Positions 28,763 to 40,283 of a DNA stretch of 64,000 nucleotides are shown piece after piece. Under the pieces are notes generated by a model, which was given only the letters and a program-made list of their open reading frames with translations, searched no databases and was not told the origin of the DNA. The stretch is from assembly GCF_004379255.2 (NCBI RefSeq), contig NC_056051.1:8148062-8212061 (forward strand). The letters run 5' to 3'. Each line of letters begins with the position of its first letter. Within the stretch, counting starts at the first letter, position 1. Position numbers and translations under genes: made by a program. Source of the stretch: Salvia splendens. Its lineage: Eukaryota; Streptophyta; Magnoliopsida; Lamiales; Lamiaceae.

Positions 28763-30970
28763 ATGAGAAGCAATTCGGCTCCTGACCAGGGGAGACCGAA
28801 GATACTTCAGCGAGGGTCTATACTCGTAACCACTCGTTCTGGCTTGTCGACCACCTTGTCTGACCTAGGGACGAGTAGTGACGAGGAGAAGGGCACCATA
28901 GAGGGACCGATACCAGAAGAGATACCACTGTTGGAAGGCAACCCAAGGGAAATGGCCAACCAGGGAGATGAGGACCCGGAGATCGGGACGCTGAACGCGC
29001 ATACTGAAGGAGAGCCCCCGCAAGCCATAGTCGTTACTCCAGGCCAAACCGCCTGCGATGTGAAGCCTCATGTGATCGCAATCCTGCCTACATACTGTGG
29101 GAAGAGCTATGAAGGGCCGTATGAGTTTCTTCATGAGTTTTGCAAAATTTGTAGGGCGCAGAGGAGACCGGCAGGAGCGACGGAGGATGATTATAGGCTG
29201 AAGGCTTTGCCATTTGTGCTAAAAGGGGAAGCTAACACCTGGTTCATGCGCCTGCCCCCCAACTCCATCGAGACTTGGGCCGATTTCAAGTCAGCATTTC
29301 TGGGCGAGTTTTTTCCGTCATCCAAGACAAGCGCGCTGAAGAGGGAAATAACGAATGTGAAGCAAGGGTATGATGAGCCCTTGAGTGATTATTGGGCAAG
29401 ATACATGGGTCTTTTGGAATCGTGTCCCAACCATCGCATGGCGGACATTGAAGTACATCATACTTTCTACGAAGGCATGAACGCGGTAACCAAGGACCTG
29501 GCAAATTCATCGTCGGGAGGAAGCTTCACGCAATTGCGGGTTAGCGAAGCAAAGAGAGTCCTAAGGAAGCTACTGAATGCAAAGAAAGAGTATGACCATT
29601 CAAGGGAAGGATATAACCGAGAGCGGGCTGTTGTTGCCTCGGTTATTGATCAGGAAAATACACTGGAGCAGAAAATGGATTTGAAAATGGATGAGCTGAA
29701 GAAGTCACTTCTGAGTGCGATCGAGAAGAGCACTCCACCACCTCCCTCAGTTGGGAATTACAAGGGTGCAGAGCAGGGAAATCAAGGACCGAACTATGAT
29801 CAGCCTAATGACTTCGGGAATATGGAGCAAGTTAATGCTGCGGGGTACTTCAACTCTAGTGGGCATTGGATTCAAGGTAGGCAACGGGATGCACCATGGA
29901 GGGATCATCCAAACTTCCGATGGGGTGACGGGAGCCAAAATCAGAACCAAGGTCAGAGCCAGTATAACCCCCATCCGAACCAAAACCCTAACCGTGGACC
30001 AGCGAACCCAGACTACCAGCCCAACTGGTCAGGAAGAAACCAACATTCCCAAAACCAAAACCCACAGAACCCGAACCCTGTCTATGTGCCACCCCACCAG
30101 AGAAACTTCCAAAACTTCCAAAATCAGCCAAACCCAGGACCCCAAAACCATCAGAACCAAAATCAATTCCAAGGCCAGCACCAGAATCAATATCCTCAAG
30201 ATCAGTACACCCCTCCTGCCCAGTATAACCAATACCCGCCTAATCAAGGCCAGCAAACCTCCCAGAACTATCAACACCAATGGCCAAGTCACTTCCAAAA
30301 CTCGAGCAGGTCAAGGAGATCCGTTGAAGACATGATGGGTGAAATGCTAGCATCACAACAGAGCATCAAAGGAGAATTGCAATCCCATAATGAGGTCGTG
30401 CAGGGGATGCAAAACGCCCAGAAGGAACATAAGGCGAACATGAATATGATGAATAGGCAGTTAGCTCAACTGGCCAGTTCGGTGGGTGATTTGAAGGGAA
30501 ATGCAGGGAAACTCCCATCTACAGTCCAAATGCCCGAAAAGGCAAATGTGAGTAAGGTTACGTTGAGGTCGGGAACCACTTATGACGCGCCTCAACCGAA
30601 ACAACCTGGTGGAGGATTTAATGGAACGAAGATAGGAGGTGATACCATTTCAGTGGATGAATTAGGGAGAACTATGCCTCGGATGAAGGATCCATTCTTC
30701 TTGGATGATACACCAAGTTTACGAGGTGAACCCGACACCCTACTGACCAGGAAGAAACCCCCTCAAGAGGTAGAACCCAGAATGGAGGCCCAGACCCAGG
30801 AACTACCCAAGAAAAACTCCAAGAAGGTTGCTGAAGAACCAGTAGAGGAAAAAAATGGGAGAAACCGTTCCCATTCCGATTTGTTACAAAGAGGAAGAAA
30901 GAGAACCCGGTTGACTACTTGTCGATTTTTGAGAAGTTGGATGTCACCATACCATTCCTCCAAGCCGTGA
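28763..30970 (+). CDS. Athila-like gag (frame later lost to a frameshift)
   Basis: Structural protein of the particle. ATG 28763 (MRSNSAPDQGRPK). The retrotransposon gag core (about residues 120-280) shows ALPFVLKGEANTWF, then DFKSAFLGEFFPSSKT and YWARYMGLLESCPNH. A long Gln/Asn/Pro-rich linker (about 350-510) follows, then a helical segment with MMGEMLASQQS. No CCHC knuckle was seen. Near 30850-30880, at a run of seven A, the frame departs from the pol frame, so the last roughly 35 residues are out of frame and the ORF ends at 30970. In related elements gag and pol form one ORF. Confidence 0.88.
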   Translation: MRSNSAPDQGRPKILQRGSILVTTRSGLSTTLSDLGTSSDEEKGTIEGPIPEEIPLLEGNPREMANQGDEDPEIGTLNAHTEGEPPQAIVVTPGQTACDVKPHVIAILPTYCGKSYEGPYEFLHEFCKICRAQRRPAGATEDDYRLKALPFVLKGEANTWFMRLPPNSIETWADFKSAFLGEFFPSSKTSALKREITNVKQGYDEPLSDYWARYMGLLESCPNHRMADIEVHHTFYEGMNAVTKDLANSSSGGSFTQLRVSEAKRVLRKLLNAKKEYDHSREGYNRERAVVASVIDQENTLEQKMDLKMDELKKSLLSAIEKSTPPPPSVGNYKGAEQGNQGPNYDQPNDFGNMEQVNAAGYFNSSGHWIQGRQRDAPWRDHPNFRWGDGSQNQNQGQSQYNPHPNQNPNRGPANPDYQPNWSGRNQHSQNQNPQNPNPVYVPPHQRNFQNFQNQPNPGPQNHQNQNQFQGQHQNQYPQDQYTPPAQYNQYPPNQGQQTSQNYQHQWPSHFQNSSRSRRSVEDMMGEMLASQQSIKGELQSHNEVVQGMQNAQKEHKANMNMMNRQLAQLASSVGDLKGNAGKLPSTVQMPEKANVSKVTLRSGTTYDAPQPKQPGGGFNGTKIGGDTISVDELGRTMPRMKDPFFLDDTPSLRGEPDTLLTRKKPPQEVEPRMEAQTQELPKKNSKKVAEEPVEEKNGRNRSHSDLLQRGRKRTRLTTCRFLRSWMSPYHSSKP

Positions 30971-33708
30971 AGCTACCCCCTCTCGGGAAATTCATTAAGG
31001 ACTTCATAGCCGGGAGAGCCCAGAAGGATGGCAAGATTATGGTGGAAGGAATAGCGTCAGCAATAGTGCAAGAGAAGTTACCACCCAAGAGAGCCGATCC
31101 AGGTATGTTCACTTTGCCTATAACTATAGGAGATGTGAAGGTCAAACATGCAATGTGTGATTTGGGGGCGTCCATAAATGTTATGCCATTGTCTATCTAT
31201 AACCGATTGAAGGGAGTTAGATTGTCTAATACTACTAGGGTGTTGATCCAACTGGCTGATAGGTCGTGCATAAGTCCTGAGGGAGTTTTAGAAAACGTGT
31301 TAGTAAGAGTGCATGATTTTACCTATCCTGCTAATTTTTATGTGATCAAAATGAGTGAGCATGAAGCTAGGGAATCTAGTGGAGTGTTGTTAGGAAGGCC
31401 ATTTTTGAGAACGACTAAGACAATAGTAGACATGGCCGAGGGGACAATTTGCATTGATTTCCATGGAGAGAAATTTACTTTTGATATCAATGAAGCCATG
31501 AAGAAACCGATTGATTCTGAAAATATGTGTTATGTTGACGTGATTGACCCCCTTGTCCAAGATTTTCTTGAGACCGAACTATTGCAGGAGAAACTCCAAG
31601 CATTAGATGTTTATGAGCAGGCTGACGTCGAAGCCGCTGCATGGTGTGAAATGATCAGTAGCCAAGGGTTGACTGATGAAGAAATAGAAGTAGCAATCAA
31701 GGAATTCTGTCAGAAATCGGAGTTCACTGGAGCCGCAGGGGTTCAGCTACCAGCCAGTATAGAAGAACCATCGAAGGGAGGTTTAGAAAAAGAAGGAGAG
31801 ATTGAGAAAAACCCTCTACCCGAAGACACACTTCCACCTCAAGTTGAGCTGAAGAAGTTGCCACCAAATTTGAAGTATGCCTTCCTTGGAGAGGAGAACT
31901 CTTATCCAGTGATCATCAGTAGCAGCCTCACGAAAGAACAAGAGGCTAGGCTACTGACCGTGCTGAGCAAGAACAAGAAGGCAATTGGATGGAGTCTTAC
32001 AGATTTAGTGGGGATTAGCCCCGACGTCTGCATGCACCACATTAGGTTGGAGGAAGGAGCGAAGGCACATCGAGATGCTCAAAGGAAGGTAAACCCTAAC
32101 ATGCGAGAAGAGATATTGAAGGAGATCTTGAAGTTATTGTCGCTAGGGATTATCTATTCAGTACCGGATAGTGAGTGGGTCAGCCCGATCCACATGGTCC
32201 CAAAGAAGTCGGGCATCCAAGTAGTTCAGAATGAGAGGAATGAACTGATCCCAACGAGGCTAGTCACGGGTTGGCGAATGTGCATCGATTACCGTAAGCT
32301 GAACAATGCGACTAGGAAGGACCATTTTCCCCTGCCGTTCATCGACCAAATGTTGGAGAGATTAGCTGGGAAGAAGTTTTTCTGCTTTCTAGATGGGTAC
32401 AGCGGGTATTTCCAAATTTACGTAGATCCTGAGGACCAGGACAAGACTACTTTCACTTGCCCGTTTGGAACCTATGCATACCGTCGCATGCCCTTCGGCC
32501 TGTGCAACGCTCCAGGTACGTTTCAACGATGTATGATGAGCATATTTTCTGATTTGATTGAGGATTGCATAGAGATATTCATGGACGATTTTACGGTTTA
32601 CGGAGACTCGTTCGACTCTTGCCTTCACCATTTAGATATAGTTTTGGAGAGATGTCAAGCAAAGAGTTTGGTTTTGAACTTCGAAAAGTGTCATTTTATG
32701 GTCGCCGAAGGGATAGTTTTAGGACACGTGGTCTCAGAGAGAGGTATCCAAGTGGATCGAGCCAAGGTAGATGTTATATCCAAATTGCCATTCCCTACTG
32801 ATCAGAAGGGAATAAGGGGTTTTCTGGGGCACGCCGGATTTTATCAAAGATTTATCAAGGATTTCTCCAAGATCGCCCAGCCCCTTACTAGTTTACTTCA
32901 GAATGACGTGGAATTCATCTTTGATGAGCAATGCAAGGCTGCTTTCAACCTTCTCAAGGAAAAGTTGATATCCGCACCTATCATAAGGGCTCCTGACTGG
33001 AACCATCCGTTCGAAGTAATGTGCGACGCCAGCGATTTTGCGGTAGGAGCCGTGCTGGGTCAGAAGATCGACGAGAAGAGGTACGTAATTTTTTATGCGT
33101 CCAAGACTTTAAATCAAGCCCAGCGGAATTACGATACCACTGAAAAGGAGATGCTGGCAGTGGTGTATTCTTTCGAGAAGTTCAGGCCATATTTGTTGGG
33201 ATCTAAGGTCATAGTGTATACTGACCATGCGGCGATTAAGTATCTGATTGCCAAGAAGGAATCCAAACCACGCTTGATCCGATGGGTACTCTTGCTACAA
33301 GAATTTGACTGGGAGGTAGAAGATAAGCGAGGAGTCGAGAACAAAGTGGCGGACCATTTGAGCAGAATAGTGCAAGATGGAAACGGTGACGAAGTGCATG
33401 ATAAATTTCCAGAGGAACATTTGTGTGAGGTGATTTTTGTGCCCAGAAAAATTGATTGGGAAGAAGTGTTCAAGCTTACTGGTCAGAATGATACAGCAAA
33501 AGGAAAAGAGAAGGTAGGGCAAGAGCCTTGGTACGCGGACCTGGCCAACTACCTGGTAACTGGAGAGCTTCCAGAAGTGCCAAGTGTTACCAAAGCCCAA
33601 AGAATGAAGATCAAGAGTGAAGCGAAATACTACTTTTGGGACGACCCCTATTTGTGGAGGATAGGGTCCGATCAAGTGATAAGGAGGTGCATTCCTGACT
33701 GGGATTAG
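30880..33708 (+). pseudogene. Athila-like pol, first part: protease, reverse transcriptase, RNase H
   Basis: The pol frame is readable from about 30880 (FRFVTKRKKENPVDYL). The protease region has CDLGASINVMP, the DLGAS variant of the aspartic active site usual in Athila. RT follows with FCFLDGYSGYFQI, MPFGLCNAPGTFQ and catalytic FMDDF at about 32580. RNase H keeps CDASD (about 33024) and TDHAAIKYL. A TAG at 33706-33708 cuts the frame directly before the integrase zinc finger; reading continues in the same frame beyond it. With the frameshift at the gag junction this portion lacks a normal start. Confidence 0.9.
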
Positions 33709-34835
33709 CGGGATGTTTTGACCCACTGCCATTCGTTAGCATGCGGAGGACATTTCGGGTCCAAGAAGACGGCTAGGAAGATTTTGGATAGCGGCTTTTA
33801 TTGGCCAACCCTCAACAAAGATGCGTACGAATTTTGCAGAAGTTGTGAGCGTTGCCAACTGACCGGTGGAATATCTGCCCGGGATGAAATGCCACAGGTA
33901 CCCGTAATAGTTTGCGAGTTATTCGACATATGGGGAATGGATTTCATGGGGCCTTTCCCTTCATCCTATGGGAATCTGTATATCCTAGTTGCTGTAGACT
34001 ACGTCTCCAAATGGGTGGAAGCCAAGGCCACAGGCACGTGTGAAGCCAAGGAAGTGGCCAAATTCTTAAAGAGTCATATCTTCAGCCGATTCGGTGTGCC
34101 CAGGGCGATCATATCCGATCAAGGTACACACTTCTGTAATCGCACAATTGAAGCTTTAATGAAGAAATACGGTGTGCACCATAGACTATCCAGCCCTTAC
34201 CATCCGCAAGCAAATGGTCAAGCAGAAATCTCTAACCGCGAAATAAAGAAAATTTTGGAGAAGGGGTGAACACTTCTAGGAAGGATTGGAGTGTAAGGTT
34301 AGAGGATGCTCTCTGGGCGTATCGAACAGCCTACAAGACTCCCATAGGCATGTCCCCTTACCAGATTGTCTTTGGAAAGATGTGCCATTTACCAGTTGGA
34401 ATCGAGCATCGAGCATACTGGGCAGTACAGAAAGTGAATATGGATGCTATAGCCTGTGAAGAGGAAAGGAAGCTGCAACTGCAGGAGCTTGAGGAACTTA
34501 GATTGGAGTCATTCGATTCCGCCATGTGGTACAAAGAACGAACTAAATTATGGCATGATCGAAATCTGAGGACTAAGGAGCTCCATGTTGGCCAGAAAGT
34601 ACTACTCTTCCAGTCAAGATTGAAGCTTATGCCAGGGAAACTCAAGTCCAAATGGACAGGACCTTACATCATAACTGCACTCCGGTCCAACGGGGCAGTA
34701 GAAATTTCAGGGAGTTTTTCTAACTCTGAACCTTTCATAGTACATGTGCATAGGTTGAAAATATTCAGGGATAATAGCGAGGTGGGTGTAGTGGATGAAA
34801 TTCCACTACAGCCACTTACATCGGTTTCATACTGA
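33709..34835 (+). pseudogene. Athila-like integrase, frameshifted
   Basis: Begins with the HHCC zinc finger ([22 protein letters not shown]), then the DDE core: [18 protein letters not shown] and [16 protein letters not shown] carry the two Asp and the Glu. A one-base change in a G run at about 34262 shifts the frame after KKILEK. The C-terminal half (KDWSVRLEDALWAYRT, GMSPYQIVFGK, KWTGPYIITAL) continues to 34835 in another frame. No chromodomain, as expected for the Athila lineage. Confidence 0.9.
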
Positions 34836-35479
34836 TCAGTAAGATAGGAATTTGGAATTCCGCGCGACCAGTTTCCCTTTGAGAATAGTATGCATATACT
34901 GGCCAAGTTGAATTCCAAATTACCTAAGAAAGTTGTAAATATTGTAAATACGTAATTATTTTTTGCACGCTAGATAATTCCTAAAAATCCAAAAAAAAAA
35001 ATATTTTCGGGCCTTAATTTTAATTTGAAGTGCGCATTGACCAAAGGATTGCTTATCTGGTGCTATTTCAAAATGTTATTTAAGTGCCCATTTAAATTAG
35101 TCTCCTTTTTTTAGACAAATAGAGGAGGAATTATGGAAAGGACGAAAATTTGAATTAAAGCTTGTGCAGCTTTTGCAGGATGACAGCAAGAGAAATGGCG
35201 CGTGAGCAGAGGGAAAAGACGCGCGGACCAATAAGAGGCCAGCAACCTCAACCGCCCTTCTCGTCTGAAACGTCGCGACCGGCTACCCCTGATAACCGGT
35301 TACAACCACCTGCAACTGCTCTCTCTCACCCGAATTAAACTTACCGTCCCAACACTTTTCCCTCACAAACCCTCATTTTCAATTCGCTTTCAAGAAATCC
35401 TTGTCCATCTCTCTCGCGGAAACATCATTCTCAACCCTCAACCCTACCTTTTCACCACTAAATCGCAGATTTCCACTCA
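34836..35479 (+). other. Spacer between pol and the env-position ORF
   Basis: Noncoding, moving from AT-rich to GC-rich. It could hold the promoter or splice acceptor for the downstream ORF, which in this lineage is thought to be made from a separate message. No site was confidently placed. Confidence 0.5.
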
Positions 35480-38444
35480 TGGGGAAGAAAGCTTTCGCCC
35501 GGAAAATCAAACCGTGCCGCCAAGAAACCCAGGAGGCACAACCACAGCAAAATCCACCGCCACCAGCACCGACCGCTCAGCCACCACCTATGATTTCCAT
35601 GGATGCCATGATGGCATTTCTTCGTCAACAGACCCTACTCGGGACTGGACGGCGGCATTGACTGGTTTTGATCAAATGGGGGGCGTAGGAACCACACCCA
35701 GTGAACTCTCGCCTGCGCCGGACAGTCATGCAGCAGATTCAGTGCCGAATTCGGCAGAGCTCGACTCTATCACCGCACATTACGACTCCGACTCTGAGGA
35801 GCGTACGAAAAAGTCGAGTCAAGGCAAGACAACTCCGGAGGGGAGCGAAGGAACAGAGAAAACGCCCGAAGCGGAGCCGGTAGTTCAAGAAGTGAGAAGG
35901 CCGGAAATAGATTTGAATGAATCGGCCAGAAAACAAGGCCTAATGACAGACGAAGAATTTGACTCGATTCTGAACAGGGTCAACCAGAGAGAAGAGGACA
36001 CTGCACCAATGGCTGAGGGTCTAGACCTCGCATTGGGGGCAGCAGGAAACAGGGAGAAAGCCACATCAGGAAACATACCGGAAGGCCGACCTTTCCAGTT
36101 GGTAGGAGGGGAAGGAGAAGCACCGAGTAAAGAAAAAGAGCCAGTAGATCCCCGAGTAGAAGTAGGGGATGGTAGAATGCAGGTAGGAGAGGAGGAAACA
36201 GCTGCAGAAACCAATGAACCAGAACCGGTGGCACCTCCGGTAGTGAAGCCCAAGCCCATAAAGCGGAAACTGGTGGTGAAAGCAGACCCCAAGGCAGACT
36301 CACCCAAACCGCGGAGAATTTCGCAGAGATGCTTGGGAAAGTGGGCAGCTAGTAGGGCGAAGCCGAACACAGAGGCAGATCCCGTGGAAATCTTGAGTGA
36401 AGAGGAGAGGACCACTCCCACAAAACCTGGGGAGGAGTCTTTACCTGTTGCAGAGGAAATCGAAGCGGTCTCTCCAACACTGAGTGGCCAAGGTGAAGAG
36501 GCTGACGGGATGGCTGAGGGTCTGGACCTCGCATCCAGGTCAGTAGGCCACAGGGAGACCGGTCCTACTACCCAGTACCCATTTTCAACACAAGCTGAGA
36601 AAGAACCCGAAGTAGAGAACGACAAAGCTGAGGAGGAAGCCAGGTACCAGATAGAAAGAAAAAGGAAAGGAAAAGCCGTTGTGAAGAACAAGCCGAGTAC
36701 CAAAAAACCGCGTACCGTGAACACAGGCATCGTGATCACTGAGGCTGACCAGAGGACCCCATCAAACCGACAAACACAGAGTGACAGTGAATATGAGATC
36801 AGTGAAGAATCTGAATCCGATAGCGATACGACCATGGAAGATGAGGAGTACAAGGAGCAGCAACTCCCTAACGATCATCGGGAACTATTGCATCCACCTG
36901 CAGAACCACTCCGATATAAGCGTTGGACGGTGGAGCTCACAGATGACGTGGTGGAGGGGATGCAATTTTTTGACTCCAAGGAGCTCCAATCCATCTATCG
37001 CACCAAGAACGCAAAAGGCAAGAAGGTTAAGTGTGGAAAGGTAATTCATCTCCCCTCGTTAGATGAATTGAAGGTTCGGGAATCGTTTCTCGCCCTTTTC
37101 CACGAATTAGGTTTTGAATGGCTATTAAGGAATGAGAATTTGAATGTTCCGGTCGATTTGGCCAAAGAATTTTTCGCGACCTTTCGATTCAAGGTCACAA
37201 CGGATTTGGATGTAGAGTGCATCAGTTTCAGAGTATTTGGAAGAGAGATTAGGATGAATTTGATTGAATGGACTGTTCGGCTAGGGATATGCAGTTTGGA
37301 GGAGGCCATAGGGCCCGAGCGGAGAGATAGGGAGCGGGGGATTCCCCGCAGGCATGTGGACTTTGAGCCCCAGGTAGCTTGGGAAGAGCTTACTCACCCC
37401 GGGGCAGGACAGTTTCAGTCCACTATCTCCCGATCTATCCATCTCAACGATCCTAATCTACGCCTGGTTCAACTCTTCTTGGGTTACAACCTTTTAGGAC
37501 AGTCGAATTCGCCAGTCCGGACATCGATGACGGAATTGTATCTTATGTGGTGTGCCAAGAGAGGCAAGAAGTTGCACTTAGGGTTCTGGACTGCATACAC
37601 ATGTCACCTCATCGCTACCCACCCAGCACGGAATATTTCCCTCTGCCATATATTGGGAATCTTTGTGAGAAACAACGTCACCGTTTCAGAGGACAAAGAC
37701 TTAACCCCCTTGACGATGGTGGACGCCCCAGGATTGTTTGATACCCCCCTATTCGTCCGGACGAATGCGGTATACATGAGGCAAGGCGTGCCACACTTCT
37801 ACGCGATGGGAGAGGAAGCTACACCCACTGCTCGGTTGGCAGCAGCTCATGAAGCACCGGCACACGACCAGAGACAAGAGGGGATGGAAAAAGCTGTGGA
37901 GAAGATAGCGGAGGGAAGCAGACAGATAAGGGCAGAAATGATCGGATTGGCATCGGACCAGGAACAGCGTCAAGCCAGAATGGAGAAGGAAATGGATGAA
38001 GTTAGAGAGGAGAATAAGCAATTGAAAGCAGAGATGGTCAAGCTAGCGGCAGTGATGGAAAGGATGTTGGAGAGATCTGCAGAGCAGAAGACATTGGCTC
38101 AAAAGCAAGACGCTATGGAGACGTTAGTGACTACTTTGGGAGAGGAAAACCATCGATTGATCACGGAGATGGGCCGGATGGCATCCGTGATAGATGTGTT
38201 GTTGGAAGACGTGACCAGCCGGAAGAAAGAACAAGCTACAGGAACAAGCGGCCATGGAGGCCAGGACGATGAGACCCACCCACCAGAGACAATGATAGAC
38301 GAGCCCGAGGAAGAGAACGCCGAGGTGCCGGCAGCAGCCGAGGAACCGGCGAAGAAGAGTGAGGATCACACTGGAACGGAAGAGGAACCCCTGGAAAAGC
38401 AGCCTACACCACCTGCCCCACGGAGGAGCAGGAGACTTCGCTAA
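35480..38444 (+). pseudogene. ATHILA ORF-1-type (env-position) protein, probable early frameshift
   Basis: The best start is MGKKAFARKIKPCR at 35480; that frame stops at about 35661. From 35514 another frame is open for 976 codons to 38444, so one frameshift near 35640 is likely. The N-terminal third is acidic and low-complexity with a repeated MAEGLDLA motif, followed by KRKRKGKAVV-type basic patches. The central domain (about residues 465-770) has YKRWTVELTDDVVEGMQFF, FHELGFEWLL, RLGICSLEEA and LYLMWCAKRGKKLHLGFW, and resembles the ATHILA ORF-1 family. The C-terminal third is coiled coil (about 785-925). No convincing signal peptide or membrane span, so an envelope role is not supported here. 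Confidence 0.78.
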
Positions 38445-38574
38445 GACCACCCCCATCTGACCAGTTAGTTTTTTTTTTCTTTTTATTTTCTCGTTTTTAG
38501 CTCTTCGTTTGTTTTAATTGTGTTTTGTGTGTCTAGGCAGTATAATTTCTGTTTGTCTGCAAACCCCGTTCATA

Positions 38575-38795
38575 ACACTTAGCCTATTCTATAGTCTAAG
38601 TGTGAGAAGTTAAGGGTTTGTCTTTTGACGCATGTGTTGTGTTTTCTGTTTTTCGTAAGCATGATTGACGCACACTTAGTCCGTTGCACGGCCTAAGTGT
38701 GAGGAGTTTTGTATATATATGTGTTTTGTTGGTTGCTGTTTAGGTTTTCAAAATCTCACACTTAGCCTATTCCATAGTCTAAGTGTGAGAAGTTT
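38575..38795 (+). repeat. Three hairpin repeats containing PPT-like sequence
   Basis: Each has an inverted pair CACTTAG...CTAAGTG with a 13-16 nt loop, followed by GAGAAGTT or GAGGAGTT: 38576-38611, 38671-38708 and 38755-38795. The third has perfect 11-bp arms (CTCACACTTAG/CTAAGTGTGAG). The TAAGTGTGAG(A/G/C)AGTT string occurs a fourth time at the true 3' LTR border (about 40270-40283). Confidence 0.85.
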
Positions 38796-39555
38796 TAGTT
38801 TTAATTTGTTGTTTTTGTCTGTTTGTCTATGTGTCCATCATACTGGCCATTACCTTTTCCACTTCACAGCCCTATCTGAGGGCAGACACTTGTGAAGTGG
38901 GAGGGAGGACGCAATGACCAGTATGATGAGTATGTGTATATGTGTAGTTTTTGTGTTCGTGCTTGTGTTAGTGTCCTGTTAGGTTTAGTTTTTTTTATAT
39001 TTTGTTTGTTGATTGGGCTTAAAACTCAACCGTCTTGAGCTGACGGTGAAGGGAACTGAGGGAGATAAGACGTGCTGGAAAACCGAAACCACCCTCCCTA
39101 GTACCTCCTAGTCAGGATAGATGATGTGAGTATGAGAGAAAAGCCCATACTTAGAGCCAAGCGCGAAAGCCCTCTTAAAATGTGAGTTATAAGCTTTAAG
39201 TGGAACCACTTTCCACATATATGGAAAAGAAAGAGAGGCTGCCACAAATTGCCTAGGATGAAGTGACCACGGGTAGCAAAGACTGAAGGCAGTAGGAAAC
39301 CCCCCATCTAAAAAAAAAAAAAACCACCCTTAGAACCTTTTTTCCTAACTCTTTTACCCAGATAAATACCCCTAGCCACTGGGACTGTGTGTGTGCAAAG
39401 CGTGAGGCGAATGAAACCTACTGGCCAGAAAGATGTACAAGAAAGCAGACTCCAGCTGGGCAAGAAGGTTCGGAAGAAAATCGACCAGGGAGTTATCCCG
39501 GGTCCACAAAAAGAAAAAAAAGGAGAAGAAGAAGGAATAAGGGTGGCGAAGCCAC

Positions 39556-39586
<31 letters not shown>

Positions 39587-40245
39587 AGAAGAATGTGGAG
39601 AAAAATGGTCAGAAACTTGACCACAAAAAAAAAGAGAAGGAATAAGGGTGGCAAAGCCACAAGATGATACTGAACAGTTGGAGACCCAAGCCAGAAGCGC
39701 CAGCTAAAAAGCAACTGATCAAAAGCCTACAGCACACAGTTCTCCCGCATTAATAAAATAGAAATTTTGAAAACTTAGAACCTCAGGAACATCTACCCCA
39801 AAACGCTGCAACCCAATAGCCCCATTACAAGCCTTTAAGTCCTTCAGTAGCTGCACGTGAGATCTAAGTCCGAAGCAAGTGTGGTTGAGCATATTGAGAG
39901 AATGCGGTCCTAACATTCCTGGTGAGGTATGAGAGACCGAGTGAATCTAGTGTTTGGCCGAGAGTTTGGGCAATCTTGACAAACGGATGTACTGACCAGG
40001 AAGGAATGGGGGGGTGGCAGGAGTTCAAGGCTGTCTAAGGCCGGATTGCACCAGATCCCGAGGTAAGTGATGGTTGAAAATATAGCCCAAATCTTTGTGT
40101 TTTTGTTTTATTTGTGTTTGTGTGTTTGTGTGTTTTTTTTCTGTGTTTGACCAAGTGTTTTTCTTTGCGTCGAGTCTAGTTTAGGTAGAGTCGGTCAGGG
40201 GAGTAACCAGGCTAGAATTCGACTTATTCGTTTTTGTTTGTTCTT
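38796..40245 (+). other. 3' noncoding region of the Athila-like element
   Basis: No conserved ORF. It contains A-rich runs (about 39310, 39555-39590) and two copies of an AGAAGGAATAAGGGTGGC(A/G)AAGCCACAA block near 39530 and 39635. Short open frames here follow from the purine bias. Confidence 0.7.
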
Positions 40246-40283
40246 CACGCTTGAGGACAAGCATGTGGTAAGTGTGAGCAGTT
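40246..40283 (+). promoter_or_regulatory. Pre-PPT hairpin and PPT of the Athila-like element
   Basis: The stem-loop CACGCTTG-AGGA-CAAGCATG (7 of 8 pairs) is followed by TGGTAAGTGTGAGCAGTT and then the 3' LTR. The same arrangement occurs on the minus strand at 63564-63601 with a perfect stem. Confidence 0.75.

Noticed and set aside
35885..36853. 322-codon minus-strand frame, Ser-rich and hydrophobic
   Set aside because: Antisense to the acidic repeats of the env-position ORF; GA-rich sense codons read as Ser/Leu/Pro on the reverse strand.
38575..38795. CRISPR-like array (three regularly spaced repeats)
   Set aside because: Only three imperfect units with their own internal inverted arms, in a retrotransposon 3' region of a plant genome. 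The resemblance is coincidental.
39387..39667. Lys/Arg-rich frames in the Athila-like 3' region
   Set aside because: Generated by A-rich runs (AAAAAGAAAA-type). No conservation expected.
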